Shown: positions 7,671 to 15,117, counted from the first letter of the stretch. The stretch: DNA of 21,711 nucleotides from Fen-1077 sp050014355 (GCA_050014355.1 JBEKDL010000026.1:1-21711), one strand, 5' to 3'. The notes: generated from the letters alone by a model not told the origin. Numbers and translations: made by a program.

Positions 7671-7713
7671 ATAAACTATATATTAAATATATTATCTATT
7701 TAATATACTAATA
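7657..7713. promoter_or_regulatory. 57-bp composite dyad, probable MarR operator
   Basis: Perfect 11-bp arms TATTAGTATAT (7657-7667) and ATATACTAATA (7703-7713) flank a 15-bp inner palindrome ATATATTAAATATAT (7678-7692). Both have exactly the same centre, base 7685. Counting all 28 symmetric pairs, 23 are complementary. The sequence is almost pure A/T, lies directly upstream of the MarR-family gene and covers the -10 box, as expected for an autorepressed operator that can bind more than one dimer. Confidence 0.65.
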
Positions 7714-7733
7714 CGTTTGCCCCGGAGGAACAT

Positions 7734-8189
7734 ATGCGCAATGAAACCATGAGCCGGGTCGCCCTGGACTTGCTCTCCGTGCCGCCCCTCATTTTCAGAC
7801 TTATCCGCCGCAAGCTGGTCATGACGACCCTGGCTGAAACCGATGTGAATTTTAAACTCCTCCATTTTGAAATTATGAAGGTTTTAAAGGAAGAGGGCAC
7901 GATGCACGTCGCTAAAATCGGCGAAAAACTCCTCATCGCCAAAGCCCAGATGACTCACCTCATCGACAAACTCGTAGAGCTGGGCTTTGTCGAAAGGGAG
8001 ATATGCCCCGCCGATAGACGGACGATGAATATTTCCCTCACCGCCAGAGGCCGGAAATTCATGGGAGAACAGGACCTGCTCATCTTTAATGCCGTGCGGG
8101 ATAACATGGCATCATTATCAGATAAAGAACTGGAAACGTTCTCCGGCTCCTTACTGAACCTCCGGGATACATTGTTCAAAATGCAGTAG
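7734..8189 (+). CDS. MarR-family transcriptional regulator
   Basis: A 151-residue protein starting at ATG 7734, 5 bases after GGAGG. A winged helix-turn-helix is visible: helices around residues 44-66, a recognition helix in IAKAQMTHLIDKLVELG (68-84), and a wing with the family signature Asp94-Arg95-Arg96 between two beta strands (EREICPADRRTMNISLT). Terminal helices supply the dimer interface. MarR proteins usually repress themselves and a neighbouring exporter or enzyme and release DNA on binding a small phenolic or other ligand. Here a MATE exporter follows 47 bp downstream and a long A/T dyad covers the promoter. The effector may be a substrate of the exporter or the downstream enzymes, which is inference. 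Confidence 0.92.
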   Translation: MRNETMSRVALDLLSVPPLIFRLIRRKLVMTTLAETDVNFKLLHFEIMKVLKEEGTMHVAKIGEKLLIAKAQMTHLIDKLVELGFVEREICPADRRTMNISLTARGRKFMGEQDLLIFNAVRDNMASLSDKELETFSGSLLNLRDTLFKMQ

Positions 8190-8236
8190 CCAGGAACATG
8201 GCCGCGTAAAATAACAGGAAAGAGTGAACGACTTAA

Positions 8237-9676
8237 ATGCCAGACCCTACCCAGCATCAAAATAAAACCCGGCTGGATTCCGAACGTATCGGCTGGTTGC
8301 TGGTGAAAATGGCCACACCGGCCTTCATCGGCATGTTCGTGCAGACTACCTATAACGTGGTCAATACTATTTTCATCGGCCATTTCGTGGGGACAGAAGC
8401 CATCGCCGGGCTTTCCATCGTCTTTCCGCTGCAGATGATGGCCATGGGTCTGGGAATGATGGTGGGCGTCGGCGGCCTATCGGTGATATCCAGAAGCATC
8501 GGCCAAGACAACCGGCCCCGTGCCGAACGCGCCCTGGGTAACAGCTTCACCGCCAGCCTGGCGCTTTCTTTGGTCTTGATGCTTATTATTCTGCCCTTCG
8601 TGGACTTCTGGCTCAAGCTCATCGGCGCCTCGGCGGAGGTGCTGCCCTACGCCCACACCTACCTGACGATTATCATCAGCGGCGCCGTTTTCAATACCCT
8701 GGGTATGGCGCTTTTCAGCCTGGTGCGGGCCGAAGGGAACACCCGCGTCGGCATGACGGCCATGATACTGGGCGCCCTGCTCAACATCATGCTGGACTCG
8801 ATACTTATCATCTGGCTGAAAATGGGGGTAAGAGGGGCCGCCATGGGCACCGTAATCGCCCAGATAACATCGATGTTGTACCTTTTAAGCTACTACCTGT
8901 CCGGCAAGAGTTATCTGAAAATCCACCCCGCCAACTTCGCGCCGGATTCTAAAATAATGAAAGCGATGCTCTCTATCGGGAGCGCATCTTTCGTTCAGAC
9001 CACCGGCACCAGCATTTCCTCCATGATACTGCTTCACAGCGTCATCGCTTACGGCGGCGATATCGCCCTTTCGGCCTTCGGCATTATCCAGCGCATCATG
9101 ATGTTTGCTAATATGCCCGCGCTGGTTATCGGCCAGGGTCTCCAGCCGATACTCGGCTTCAACTACGGGGCCAGGCGCTTCGGCCTCGGCCTGAAAGGAA
9201 TTTACCTGGCTTACGGTTCTTCGACTGTTTTGTGTATCCTTACCTTTGGTCTGGTCTATCTATTCCCGGGACCTCTGTTGAGGATTTTCAGCAGCGATGT
9301 GGACCTGGTTAATACGGGCATCTATGCCGCCCGACTCGCATTCCTGTCCATACCATTGATGGGGCTGGTGATGGTAAGCCAGATGATTTTCCAGGCCATC
9401 GGGCGCGCTGCCAAGTCATTTATCGCAGCGATTGTGCGGCCGGTCGTCTTTCTTATTCCGGCCGTTTTGGTCATGTCACGCCTCTTCAAGCTGAATGGCG
9501 TTTTCCTGTCGCTTCCCACGGCTGATACGTTGACCTTTTTACTGGTAGTCTTCGTCATGACGCCCGTCATCAACGAGTTCCGTAAAGAGGCCGCCCGGGA
9601 AAATAAAAATAAGGCGCTATCTTTGGCCCGGCTCCCCGAGTTGGAAAAGACCGGCCACAGCGGCGCGGCTGGATAG
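8237..9676 (+). CDS. MATE-family multidrug/solute exporter
   Basis: A 479-residue integral membrane protein starting at ATG 8237; an in-frame stop directly upstream fixes the reading limit. The nearest Shine-Dalgarno-like sequence, AGGAAAGAG (8216-8224), is rather distant. About twelve hydrophobic helices in two homologous halves are visible, with MATE features such as IGWLLVKMATPAFIGMFVQTTYNVVNTIFIGHFVGTEA split over the first helices, and GALLNIMLDSILI and QGLQPILGFNYGARRFG later. The protein should sit in the cytoplasmic membrane and extrude organic cations or metabolites by Na+ or H+ antiport. Its position behind marR suggests ligand-induced export. The charged tail after the last helix is typical. 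Substrate unknown. Confidence 0.93.
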   Translation: MPDPTQHQNKTRLDSERIGWLLVKMATPAFIGMFVQTTYNVVNTIFIGHFVGTEAIAGLSIVFPLQMMAMGLGMMVGVGGLSVISRSIGQDNRPRAERALGNSFTASLALSLVLMLIILPFVDFWLKLIGASAEVLPYAHTYLTIIISGAVFNTLGMALFSLVRAEGNTRVGMTAMILGALLNIMLDSILIIWLKMGVRGAAMGTVIAQITSMLYLLSYYLSGKSYLKIHPANFAPDSKIMKAMLSIGSASFVQTTGTSISSMILLHSVIAYGGDIALSAFGIIQRIMMFANMPALVIGQGLQPILGFNYGARRFGLGLKGIYLAYGSSTVLCILTFGLVYLFPGPLLRIFSSDVDLVNTGIYAARLAFLSIPLMGLVMVSQMIFQAIGRAAKSFIAAIVRPVVFLIPAVLVMSRLFKLNGVFLSLPTADTLTFLLVVFVMTPVINEFRKEAARENKNKALSLARLPELEKTGHSGAAG

Positions 9677-9707
9677 CCCATTAAACCATTTCAGGAGGAT
9701 AGCATCA

Positions 9708-10721
9708 ATGAAAGATGGTAATGTAAAAACAGCTCCTCTTGACTGGCTGCTGGAACCTGAAAACATCGGCGTGAGATACCTGGCCATGCGCGACCTTATC
9801 CAAGCCGATGGCAAAGAACTGCTGGCGGCGCAAAAAGCCGCCCATAAAGAAGGAGCTATCGCCCGCGTGCTGGCCAACATGCATGTGGAGGGCTACTGGG
9901 AAAAGGCCGGGGCCGGTTACGACCCGAAGTATACCAGCACGGTGTGGTCGGTGATTCTTCTCGCCCAGCTCGGCGCTTCTCCGCAGACTGACCCTCGCGT
10001 CGCCACCGCCTGCTCTTATGTCCTGGAGCACAGCCTGACGAAAGATGGCATTTTCAGCATAAATGGTCATCCCTCGGGGACGGTGGACTGCATGCAGGGC
10101 AACCTCTGCGCTGCCCTTCTCGATATGGAATGCGTTGACCCGCGCCTGGATAAAGCCTTCGACTGGATGGCCCGTACCGTCACCGGCGAAGGTCTGGCCC
10201 CGGTTTCAGATAAAAAGGCCCCGTTACGCTATTACGCCGGAAAATGCGGCCCTAAGTTCGCCTGCGGCGCCAATAACAAGCTGCCCTGCGCCTGGGGTGC
10301 GACCAAGGTAATGCTGGCCTTCTCCAGACTTCCCGGGGCTAAAAGGACGCCGCTGATAGATAGAGCGATTAAAGCGGGTGTAGACTTCTTTTTCAGCCGG
10401 GACCCGGCGAATGCGGATTATCCCAGCGGCTATAGTACAAAGCCGAGCGGCAATTGGTGTAAATTCGGCTTTCCGGTTTTTTATGTGACCGATATCCTGC
10501 AAATCGCCGAAGCTCTGGTCGGCCTCGGTTACGGCGGAGACCCGCGTCTGGCCAACACGCTTAAGCTCATCAGTGAGAAACAGGATAGCCAGGGACGCTG
10601 GCTATTGGAATACGACTATGCCGGCAAGACCTGGGAGGATTTCGGCCTAAAAAAGCGACCAAACAAGTGGGTCACTTTACGCGCTCTGCGCTTATTGCTT
10701 AACTCGAAAGGCATTAAATGA
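9708..10721 (+). CDS. Alpha/alpha-toroid (terpenoid-cyclase-like fold) protein, function unknown
   Basis: A 337-residue soluble protein starting at ATG 9708, 9 bases after AGGAGG. It has helical repeats of the prenyltransferase/squalene-cyclase toroid type, for instance GYWEKAGAGYDPKYTSTVWSV near residues 62-82, DGIFSINGHPSGTVDCMQG near 113-131 and QDSQGRWLLEYDYAGKTW near 292-309. No cyclase DXDD or QW signature set is complete. Eight cysteines (102, 128, 134, 142, 180, 186, 194, 251) are notable; Cys180-X5-Cys186-X7-Cys194, in a Gly-rich stretch, could bind metal. I recall relatives labelled nitrogen fixation protein NifH, but no P-loop or NifH motif exists here. The stop overlaps the start of the next gene by 4 bp (ATGA), so the two products are probably made together. 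Confidence 0.7.
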   Translation: MKDGNVKTAPLDWLLEPENIGVRYLAMRDLIQADGKELLAAQKAAHKEGAIARVLANMHVEGYWEKAGAGYDPKYTSTVWSVILLAQLGASPQTDPRVATACSYVLEHSLTKDGIFSINGHPSGTVDCMQGNLCAALLDMECVDPRLDKAFDWMARTVTGEGLAPVSDKKAPLRYYAGKCGPKFACGANNKLPCAWGATKVMLAFSRLPGAKRTPLIDRAIKAGVDFFFSRDPANADYPSGYSTKPSGNWCKFGFPVFYVTDILQIAEALVGLGYGGDPRLANTLKLISEKQDSQGRWLLEYDYAGKTWEDFGLKKRPNKWVTLRALRLLLNSKGIK

Positions 10722-12046
10722 ATCACAACCACCGTTTCCCGCCGGAATATTATCAAAACTCGGTGGATATCCTGGAAACATCGCTGGGCCAGCTTGGCGC
10801 CTACCGGTCCTGGCGGACCTTCGACCCCGGTCCTTCCTTTGACATCGACAAGCGCTATGCCGCCCTGCCTGTCCTCACCAAACGCGATATCCGCGAACAT
10901 TTCCCGCAGGGCTTCGTGCCGCCCGGCCGCAATATAGAGGAAGCCCTCGGCCGCGGTGAAATCCAGGTAGTCAGCACCAGCGGTTCCAGTGATGCCATCA
11001 GGGTGACCAATATCTGGAACCAGGCATGGTGGGACGCATCAGAAAGGGCCTCCTGGAAGCTTAATTCCTATGCGGCGAGTCTCGCCACCGGCAACCACCC
11101 GGAAGCCATCCTGGCCAACGCACGCAATGTCGGATTTATCTCGAACGAGGTCGACCTTCCTTTCGAGAAAAGACGCCTATCCCGGTTCCTCTACCTCAAC
11201 GAAAAGACCAACCCGGCGGAATGGTCGCCGCAGCTCATGGACAGGATGATTGACGAATTGAATATATATCAACCAGTCATACTAGAAGCCAATCCCTCTC
11301 TACTGGCCAGGCTGTCCCGCTACGCTGCGGCGAAGCCAAGAAATATCTTTCAGCCCGGCCTGATTGTCTTTACTTACGAGTACCCCTCGATATTGCATTA
11401 CCGGCAAATCCGCAAGGTCTTCAAGGCGCCCACCGCCAGCTCTTACGGCACTACCGAGACCGGCTACGTTTTCATGCAGTGCGAGGCCGGCAAATTCCAC
11501 CAGAACAGCGACTCCTGCCGGGTTGATTTTCAGCCTTTGAAATCGGAACACGGCGGCCCTAAAACAGGCAGTCTTCTGGTGACTACCTTTAATAATCCGT
11601 GGTATTACATGCTCCGCTTCGATGTCGGCGACCTCGTCCGCCTAGACGAGGAACAAAAATGCGCCTGCGGCCGCGATTCCGGCCTTATCGCCGCCTCCAT
11701 AGAGGGACGTCTCATAAATGCGACGTTGACCTGTGACGGCCGTTTAATTGCCTTACGCAAACTCGATGAGGCGCTAAGCGTGCTGGACGGACTCGAAGAG
11801 TACCGCCTGGAACAGCCGGCGCGGGGAATCTATGTCCTGCATCTGGCCAGCCAGCGACGGGACCAGAGCAAGCTGGATAAAGAGGCTGCGGCAGTCCTGC
11901 GCAAGCTTTATGGTAAAACCGCCGAGATATCCATTGTGCATGAAGATTTTCTTACCCCCGAAGATTCCGGGAAATACAGCCTCGCCAAGACATTTTTCCC
12001 GCTGGATATCAAGGACTATCTGGATACGGACAGCCTCACGGTGTAA
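10718..12046 (+). CDS. PaaK/CapK-like adenylate-forming enzyme
   Basis: A 442-residue protein of the ANL superfamily, phenylacetate-CoA ligase / coenzyme F390 synthetase branch. Motifs in order: ATP-binding STSGSSD (86-92), YGTTETG (243-249), FDVGD (301-305), CACGRD (315-320), EGR (329-331) and a C-terminal SGKYSLAK with Lys419/Lys424 as candidate catalytic lysine. It should activate a carboxylate as acyl-AMP and pass it to CoA or another nucleophile. The acid is unknown; aryl acids and F420 are precedents in this branch. The ATG at 10718 overlaps the TGA of the toroid gene, indicating translational coupling. STSGSS replaces the more usual TSGTTG. Confidence 0.85.
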   Translation: MNHNHRFPPEYYQNSVDILETSLGQLGAYRSWRTFDPGPSFDIDKRYAALPVLTKRDIREHFPQGFVPPGRNIEEALGRGEIQVVSTSGSSDAIRVTNIWNQAWWDASERASWKLNSYAASLATGNHPEAILANARNVGFISNEVDLPFEKRRLSRFLYLNEKTNPAEWSPQLMDRMIDELNIYQPVILEANPSLLARLSRYAAAKPRNIFQPGLIVFTYEYPSILHYRQIRKVFKAPTASSYGTTETGYVFMQCEAGKFHQNSDSCRVDFQPLKSEHGGPKTGSLLVTTFNNPWYYMLRFDVGDLVRLDEEQKCACGRDSGLIAASIEGRLINATLTCDGRLIALRKLDEALSVLDGLEEYRLEQPARGIYVLHLASQRRDQSKLDKEAAAVLRKLYGKTAEISIVHEDFLTPEDSGKYSLAKTFFPLDIKDYLDTDSLTV

Positions 12047-12055
12047 AATATTAAC

Positions 12056-12769
12056 ATGAAGGAACAAAGGAAACCCGTTTTTTTAATCGCCGGTGGGCGG
12101 GGCCAGCGCCGTCCATCGCCCGACCCTCTTCTCCAGGCGGTCTTTCAGGAGTTCGGTATCGGCTCACCCTCGATTGCCTACGTCGGCGTTGCCAGCGGCG
12201 ATGACCGCAGCTTCTTCGGCATGATTACCGCGATGTTAAGGGAGGCAGGAGCGGGAAAAATAGACCACGCCGTGATGGCCCCCGAGAAGGCCGACCTTAA
12301 AAAAGCTAAAAGCCAGATGGAAGATGCCGATATCGTCTTTTTCAGCGGCGGTGACGTGGAAGCAGGCATGGACATCCTCAATGAGAAGGGGATGACAGGT
12401 TTTATCACCGGGCTATATCAGGAGGGAAAGCCGTTTTTCGGCATTTCCGCCGGCTCGATTATGCTGGCGCGCGAGTGGATACGCTGGCGCGACCCCGATG
12501 ATGATACCTCCGCGGAAATTTTCCCCTGCCTAGGCATCGCACCGGTTATCTGCGATACTCACGCCGAGGGAGATGACTGGGAAGAGTTAAAGGCGCTGCT
12601 GGCGCTGGAGAAAGACGGTACGGAAGGATATGGCCTTCCTTCCGGCACCGCGATAAAAGTCTTTCCGGATGGCCGCGTGGAAGCGCTGGGGGGAGCCGTC
12701 CCCCGTTACCAGCGCCGCGAGGGAAACGTACATCATGCCGGTGACATTCAGCCGGACACGACCGGATAA
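12056..12769 (+). CDS. Peptidase S51 / class I glutamine amidotransferase-like protein
   Basis: A 237-residue protein starting at ATG 12056, 9 bp after the previous gene. It resembles the dipeptidase E / cyanophycinase family: FFSGGDVEAGMD (96-106), nucleophile elbow GISAGS with Ser131 (129-134), and CDTHAEGDDWEELKALLAL with His169 as likely catalytic base, then GYGLPSGTAI (191-200). The family hydrolyses Asp-containing dipeptides or beta-Asp-Arg bonds in the cytoplasm with a Ser-based triad. Whether it keeps this activity is unclear. The short gap suggests it ends the marR-MATE-toroid-adenylation unit. No strong Shine-Dalgarno is visible, so translation may depend on coupling to the gene before. 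Confidence 0.82.
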   Translation: MKEQRKPVFLIAGGRGQRRPSPDPLLQAVFQEFGIGSPSIAYVGVASGDDRSFFGMITAMLREAGAGKIDHAVMAPEKADLKKAKSQMEDADIVFFSGGDVEAGMDILNEKGMTGFITGLYQEGKPFFGISAGSIMLAREWIRWRDPDDDTSAEIFPCLGIAPVICDTHAEGDDWEELKALLALEKDGTEGYGLPSGTAIKVFPDGRVEALGGAVPRYQRREGNVHHAGDIQPDTTG

Positions 12770-12780
12770 CCGTGTTATCC
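12764..12780 (+). terminator. Weak terminator-like hairpin after the peptidase gene
   Basis: GGATAAC (12764-12770) and GTTATCC (12774-12780) form a perfect 7-bp stem with a 3-base loop that includes the stop codon. Only a poor T-tract (CGATTTC) follows, so it may terminate weakly or just protect the mRNA end. Confidence 0.35.
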
Positions 12781-12829
12781 CGATTTCAAATAAAACGGCG
12801 TATCACATGTGTTGCGGTGCTTCTAAAAC

Positions 12830-12904
12830 TGGAGCGGGAGACGGGATTCGAACCCGCGACCCTCTGCTTGGGAAGCAGATATGCTACCACTGCACTACTC
12901 CCGC
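12830..12904 (-). tRNA. tRNA-Gly (anticodon CCC)
   Basis: On the minus strand the gene folds into a complete cloverleaf: acceptor GCGGGAG/CTCCCGC, D arm with GTGC and GGTAGC, anticodon stem TCTGC/GCAGA around loop TTCCCAA (anticodon CCC), T arm with GTTCGAATCCC, discriminator U, and an encoded CCA at 12832-12830. CCC reads the GGG glycine codon. It has its own promoter at 12917-12945. Confidence 0.96.
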
Positions 12905-12916
12905 ACGAGCGATATT

Positions 12917-12945
12917 ATTTTATCTCATAGATAGGATATTGTAAA
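12917..12945 (-). promoter_or_regulatory. Promoter of tRNA-Gly
   Basis: On the minus strand TTTACA (12945-12940), a 17-bp spacer and TAAAAT (12922-12917) predict a start about 5 bases before the mature tRNA 5' end at 12904. The dyad at 12947-12970 sits directly upstream of the -35 box. Confidence 0.65.
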
Positions 12946-12946
12946 G

Positions 12947-12970
12947 TAAATACCCTGTTCAGGGTATTTA
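12947..12970. promoter_or_regulatory. 24-bp palindrome between tRNA-Gly and the C1 cluster
   Basis: TAAATACCCTG (12947-12957) and CAGGGTATTTA (12960-12970) are perfect 11-bp arms around TT. It lies just upstream of the tRNA-Gly -35 and about 52 bp upstream of the corrinoid gene -35. It contains AATACC-N8-GGTATT, also found at 1129-1148. As RNA it lacks a T-tract on either strand, so a protein-binding site is more likely than a terminator. Confidence 0.55.
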
Positions 12971-13021
12971 AAATAACATTTATTTGTGCCATACTTCTAA
13001 TATTAGCTACCAATAATGTAT

Positions 13022-13050
13022 TTGACTTTTTATGTAAGCATTGTTATACT
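13022..13050 (+). promoter_or_regulatory. Promoter of the corrinoid/methyltransferase cluster
   Basis: TTGACT (13022-13027), a 17-bp spacer and TATACT (13045-13050) predict a start near 13057 and a leader of about 74 bases. This is the only convincing promoter seen for the C-B5-A cluster. Confidence 0.7.
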
Positions 13051-13068
13051 CGCCATGAGTCTAATGGC

Positions 13069-13090
13069 TTCACCGGTGACGTCCGGTGAA
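13069..13090 (+). promoter_or_regulatory. Stem-loop in the corrinoid gene leader
   Basis: TTCACCGG (13069-13076) and CCGGTGAA (13083-13090) form a perfect 8-bp stem with a 6-base loop, about 12 bases into the predicted transcript and 25 bases before AAGGAGG (13116-13122). No T-tract follows, so it is not a terminator by itself. It could stabilise the mRNA or bind a regulator. No cobalamin-riboswitch core or B12 box is seen. Confidence 0.55.
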
Positions 13091-13130
13091 ATTCGATTTA
13101 TCTAACATTATTTTTAAGGAGGATAATCTA

Positions 13131-13766
13131 ATGTCCGAAGATCTGGTCAACCTGCTGGCTGATTTGAAGGAAGAGGAAGTCCTGGCGCAGGTAAAAAAGA
13201 GACTGGACGCCGGTGACGACCCTTATAAAATCCTGGATGAGACCAGCAAGGGTATGGCGATTGTAGGCAAACGTTTTGCCGGCGGCGAATATTTCCTTCC
13301 GGAGCTTGTTTATTCCGGCGAGGTCCTCAAGCAGGTAAACGCCTTATTGAAACCGAAGCTGGGCGCCGGAAAAGCCGCGTCCAAGAAAATCGGTAAGGTG
13401 GTTATCGGTACCGTGGCCGGCGATATCCACGATATCGGCCTCAATATCGTCGATTTTATGTTGGATGTCAACGGGTTCGATGTTACCAACCTGGGCGTCG
13501 ATGTTCCTAAAGAGAAATTCGTCGAAGCCGTCAAGCAGACCAAGGCGCCCGTCCTCGGTCTAAGCGGGTTCTTGACTCCGGCCTTCGATGCGATGAAAGA
13601 GACCGTTGAAGCGCTGGAGAAAGCCGGCTTAAGGAAGAATCTCAAGATTATGATCGGCGGCGGCCAGATGGATGACGAAGTAAGGAAATATGCCAAGGCC
13701 GATGCTTACGGCAAAGATGCTATGGCGGCCGTATCCCTTTCGAAAAAGTGGTTTGGCGTGAATTAA
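13131..13766 (+). CDS. Corrinoid (methylcobamide-carrier) protein
   Basis: A 211-residue protein starting at ATG 13131, 8 bases after AAGGAGG; this is the usual size of methyltransferase corrinoid proteins (MtaC/MtbC/MtvC type). Residues 1-85 form the four-helix cap domain and 86-211 the Rossmann-like B12-binding domain. Asp98-x-His100-x-x-Gly103 supplies the lower axial histidine for base-off cobamide. Exactly 41 residues later comes Ser145, and Gly176-Gly177 lies 28 residues beyond residue 147, as in the classic DxHxxG-x41-SxL-x(24-28)-GG pattern. Residue 147 is Phe instead of Leu, and the GG segment reads GGGQM. In the cytoplasm it should accept a methyl group from the B enzymes and present it to the A enzyme. 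An upstream in-frame GTG at 13086 lies inside the leader hairpin and is rejected as start. Confidence 0.93.
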   Translation: MSEDLVNLLADLKEEEVLAQVKKRLDAGDDPYKILDETSKGMAIVGKRFAGGEYFLPELVYSGEVLKQVNALLKPKLGAGKAASKKIGKVVIGTVAGDIHDIGLNIVDFMLDVNGFDVTNLGVDVPKEKFVEAVKQTKAPVLGLSGFLTPAFDAMKETVEALEKAGLRKNLKIMIGGGQMDDEVRKYAKADAYGKDAMAAVSLSKKWFGVN

Positions 13767-13767
13767 G

Positions 13768-15102
13768 ATGACCAAACAATGGGCGGAACTTACCCCGTCT
13801 GAAAAAAGGGAGGAGCGTTTCAAGCGGTGGATTTCTCCGCCGGGCGTCAGTTTTGCCAGTCCGCAGTCTGCTAAAGCCTACAAGGAAAGGACGACCAGGC
13901 TGGCGCGGGCCCTCCAGCTCCAGGTGCCGGATAGAGTCCCCGTTTTCCTGCCAGCCGAGTTTTTCGCCGCGTCTTACGCCGGGACGAACCTGCGCACTGT
14001 TATGTACGACTATGCAGAGCTAAAACGGGCCTGGCTGAAATTCCTCAACGAGTTTGATGCAGATACGTTCTTGAGCCCCGGCATGGTGCCCCCGGGCAGG
14101 GCGCTGGACGCTGTCGACTATAAGCTCTACCGCTGGCCGGGGCATGGCCTCGGTCCCAACGCGCTCTCTTACCAGGCCGTCGAGGGCGAGTACATGAAAG
14201 CCAGCGAATATGATGCCCTGATTAAAGACCCTACCGATTTCTGGCTCCGTATCTTCTTGCCGCGTATCTGCGGCGCTTTCGAAGGCTTTACTCAAATCCC
14301 TTCCCTGATGAGCTTCCAGGAAATCGCTACCGTTTCCTTCGTTCCGTTCGGCTTGCCGGACGTACAGGCATCTTTCCAAGCCCTGCTGGAGGCCGGGCGG
14401 GAAAGCATGAAATGGCTGGCGGTGGTCATAGAGGTCGGCAATGCGGCGATGGCGGCCGGTTATCCCGGCATGGCGGGGGGCCTGGCTAAAGCGCCGTTCG
14501 ATACTCTGGGAGACACGTTGAGGGGCACCCAGGGGATTATGATGGATATCTTCCGCCGTCCGGATAAAGTGCAGGCCGCCATGGAGAGGCTCGTCCCCCT
14601 GGTTATCGATTCGGCCGTTGCGGCGGCGGACTTTTCCAATACTCCATTGATATTTTTCCCGCTGCACAAAGGTGCTGATGGTTTTATGTCCGTCAAGCAG
14701 TTCGAGACGTTTTACTGGCCCACGCTGAAAAAGGTGCTCCTGGCGCTGGTTAACGAAGGCATCCTGCCGGTGCTATTCGCGGAAGGGAGTTACAACAAAC
14801 GCCTAGACGTCATCCAGGACATGCCTAAAGGTTCGGTGGCATGGTATTTCGACCAGACGGATATCTTCCGCGCGAAAAAGGAAATCGGCGATAAGTACTG
14901 CCTCATCGGCAACGTGCCTACATCTCTCCTCATGACCGGCAAACCACAGGGCGTGAAAGCACACTGCCGCAAGCTCATCGAGGTCTGCGGTAAAGACGGC
15001 GGTTACATCCTGGCCGGCGGAGCCAATATCGATGAAGGAAATCCGGATAACCTGCGCGCTATGATGGCGGCCGCTAAAGAATACGGAACCTATAATAAAT
15101 AA
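13768..15102 (+). CDS. UroD-superfamily corrinoid methyltransferase B1
   Basis: A 444-residue protein, first of five tandem paralogues, starting one base after the corrinoid gene stop. A family-specific basic N-terminus (EKREERFKRW, residues 12-21) precedes the TIM barrel, with VPDRVP near 53-58. Probable active-site elements shared by all five are WPGHG (123-127), LHKG with His300, FAEG with Glu339, FDQTD (361-365) and CRKLIEVC (Cys400/Cys407) before GGYIL. It should transfer a methyl group from a methoxy, N-methyl or similar donor to Co(I) of the neighbouring carrier; donor inferred only. It lacks the HxC...Cys zinc motif of MtaA/MtbA. It belongs to the FDQTD subgroup but is the most divergent member there (GADGFMS, GILPVLFAEG). 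A terminator-like hairpin follows. Confidence 0.9.
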   Translation: MTKQWAELTPSEKREERFKRWISPPGVSFASPQSAKAYKERTTRLARALQLQVPDRVPVFLPAEFFAASYAGTNLRTVMYDYAELKRAWLKFLNEFDADTFLSPGMVPPGRALDAVDYKLYRWPGHGLGPNALSYQAVEGEYMKASEYDALIKDPTDFWLRIFLPRICGAFEGFTQIPSLMSFQEIATVSFVPFGLPDVQASFQALLEAGRESMKWLAVVIEVGNAAMAAGYPGMAGGLAKAPFDTLGDTLRGTQGIMMDIFRRPDKVQAAMERLVPLVIDSAVAAADFSNTPLIFFPLHKGADGFMSVKQFETFYWPTLKKVLLALVNEGILPVLFAEGSYNKRLDVIQDMPKGSVAWYFDQTDIFRAKKEIGDKYCLIGNVPTSLLMTGKPQGVKAHCRKLIEVCGKDGGYILAGGANIDEGNPDNLRAMMAAAKEYGTYNK

Positions 15103-15117
15103 CGCTCCGGCATTACG

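Noticed and set aside
9708..10721. NifH (nitrogenase iron protein) annotation for the toroid protein
   Set aside because: There is no P-loop, no switch motifs and no NifH cysteine pattern.
12669..12944. A 91-codon plus-strand frame containing GDGIRTRDPLLGK
   Set aside because: It reads antisense through the tRNA-Gly gene; this peptide is a well-known artefact of translating tRNA sequence.
13086..13130. Longer start of the corrinoid protein at GTG 13086
   Set aside because: The codon lies inside the leader hairpin without a ribosome site, while ATG 13131 has AAGGAGG and gives the family length.
13051..13130. Cobalamin riboswitch in the leader of the corrinoid gene
   Set aside because: The leader is too short and has no B12-box-like or core sequence; only one simple hairpin is present.
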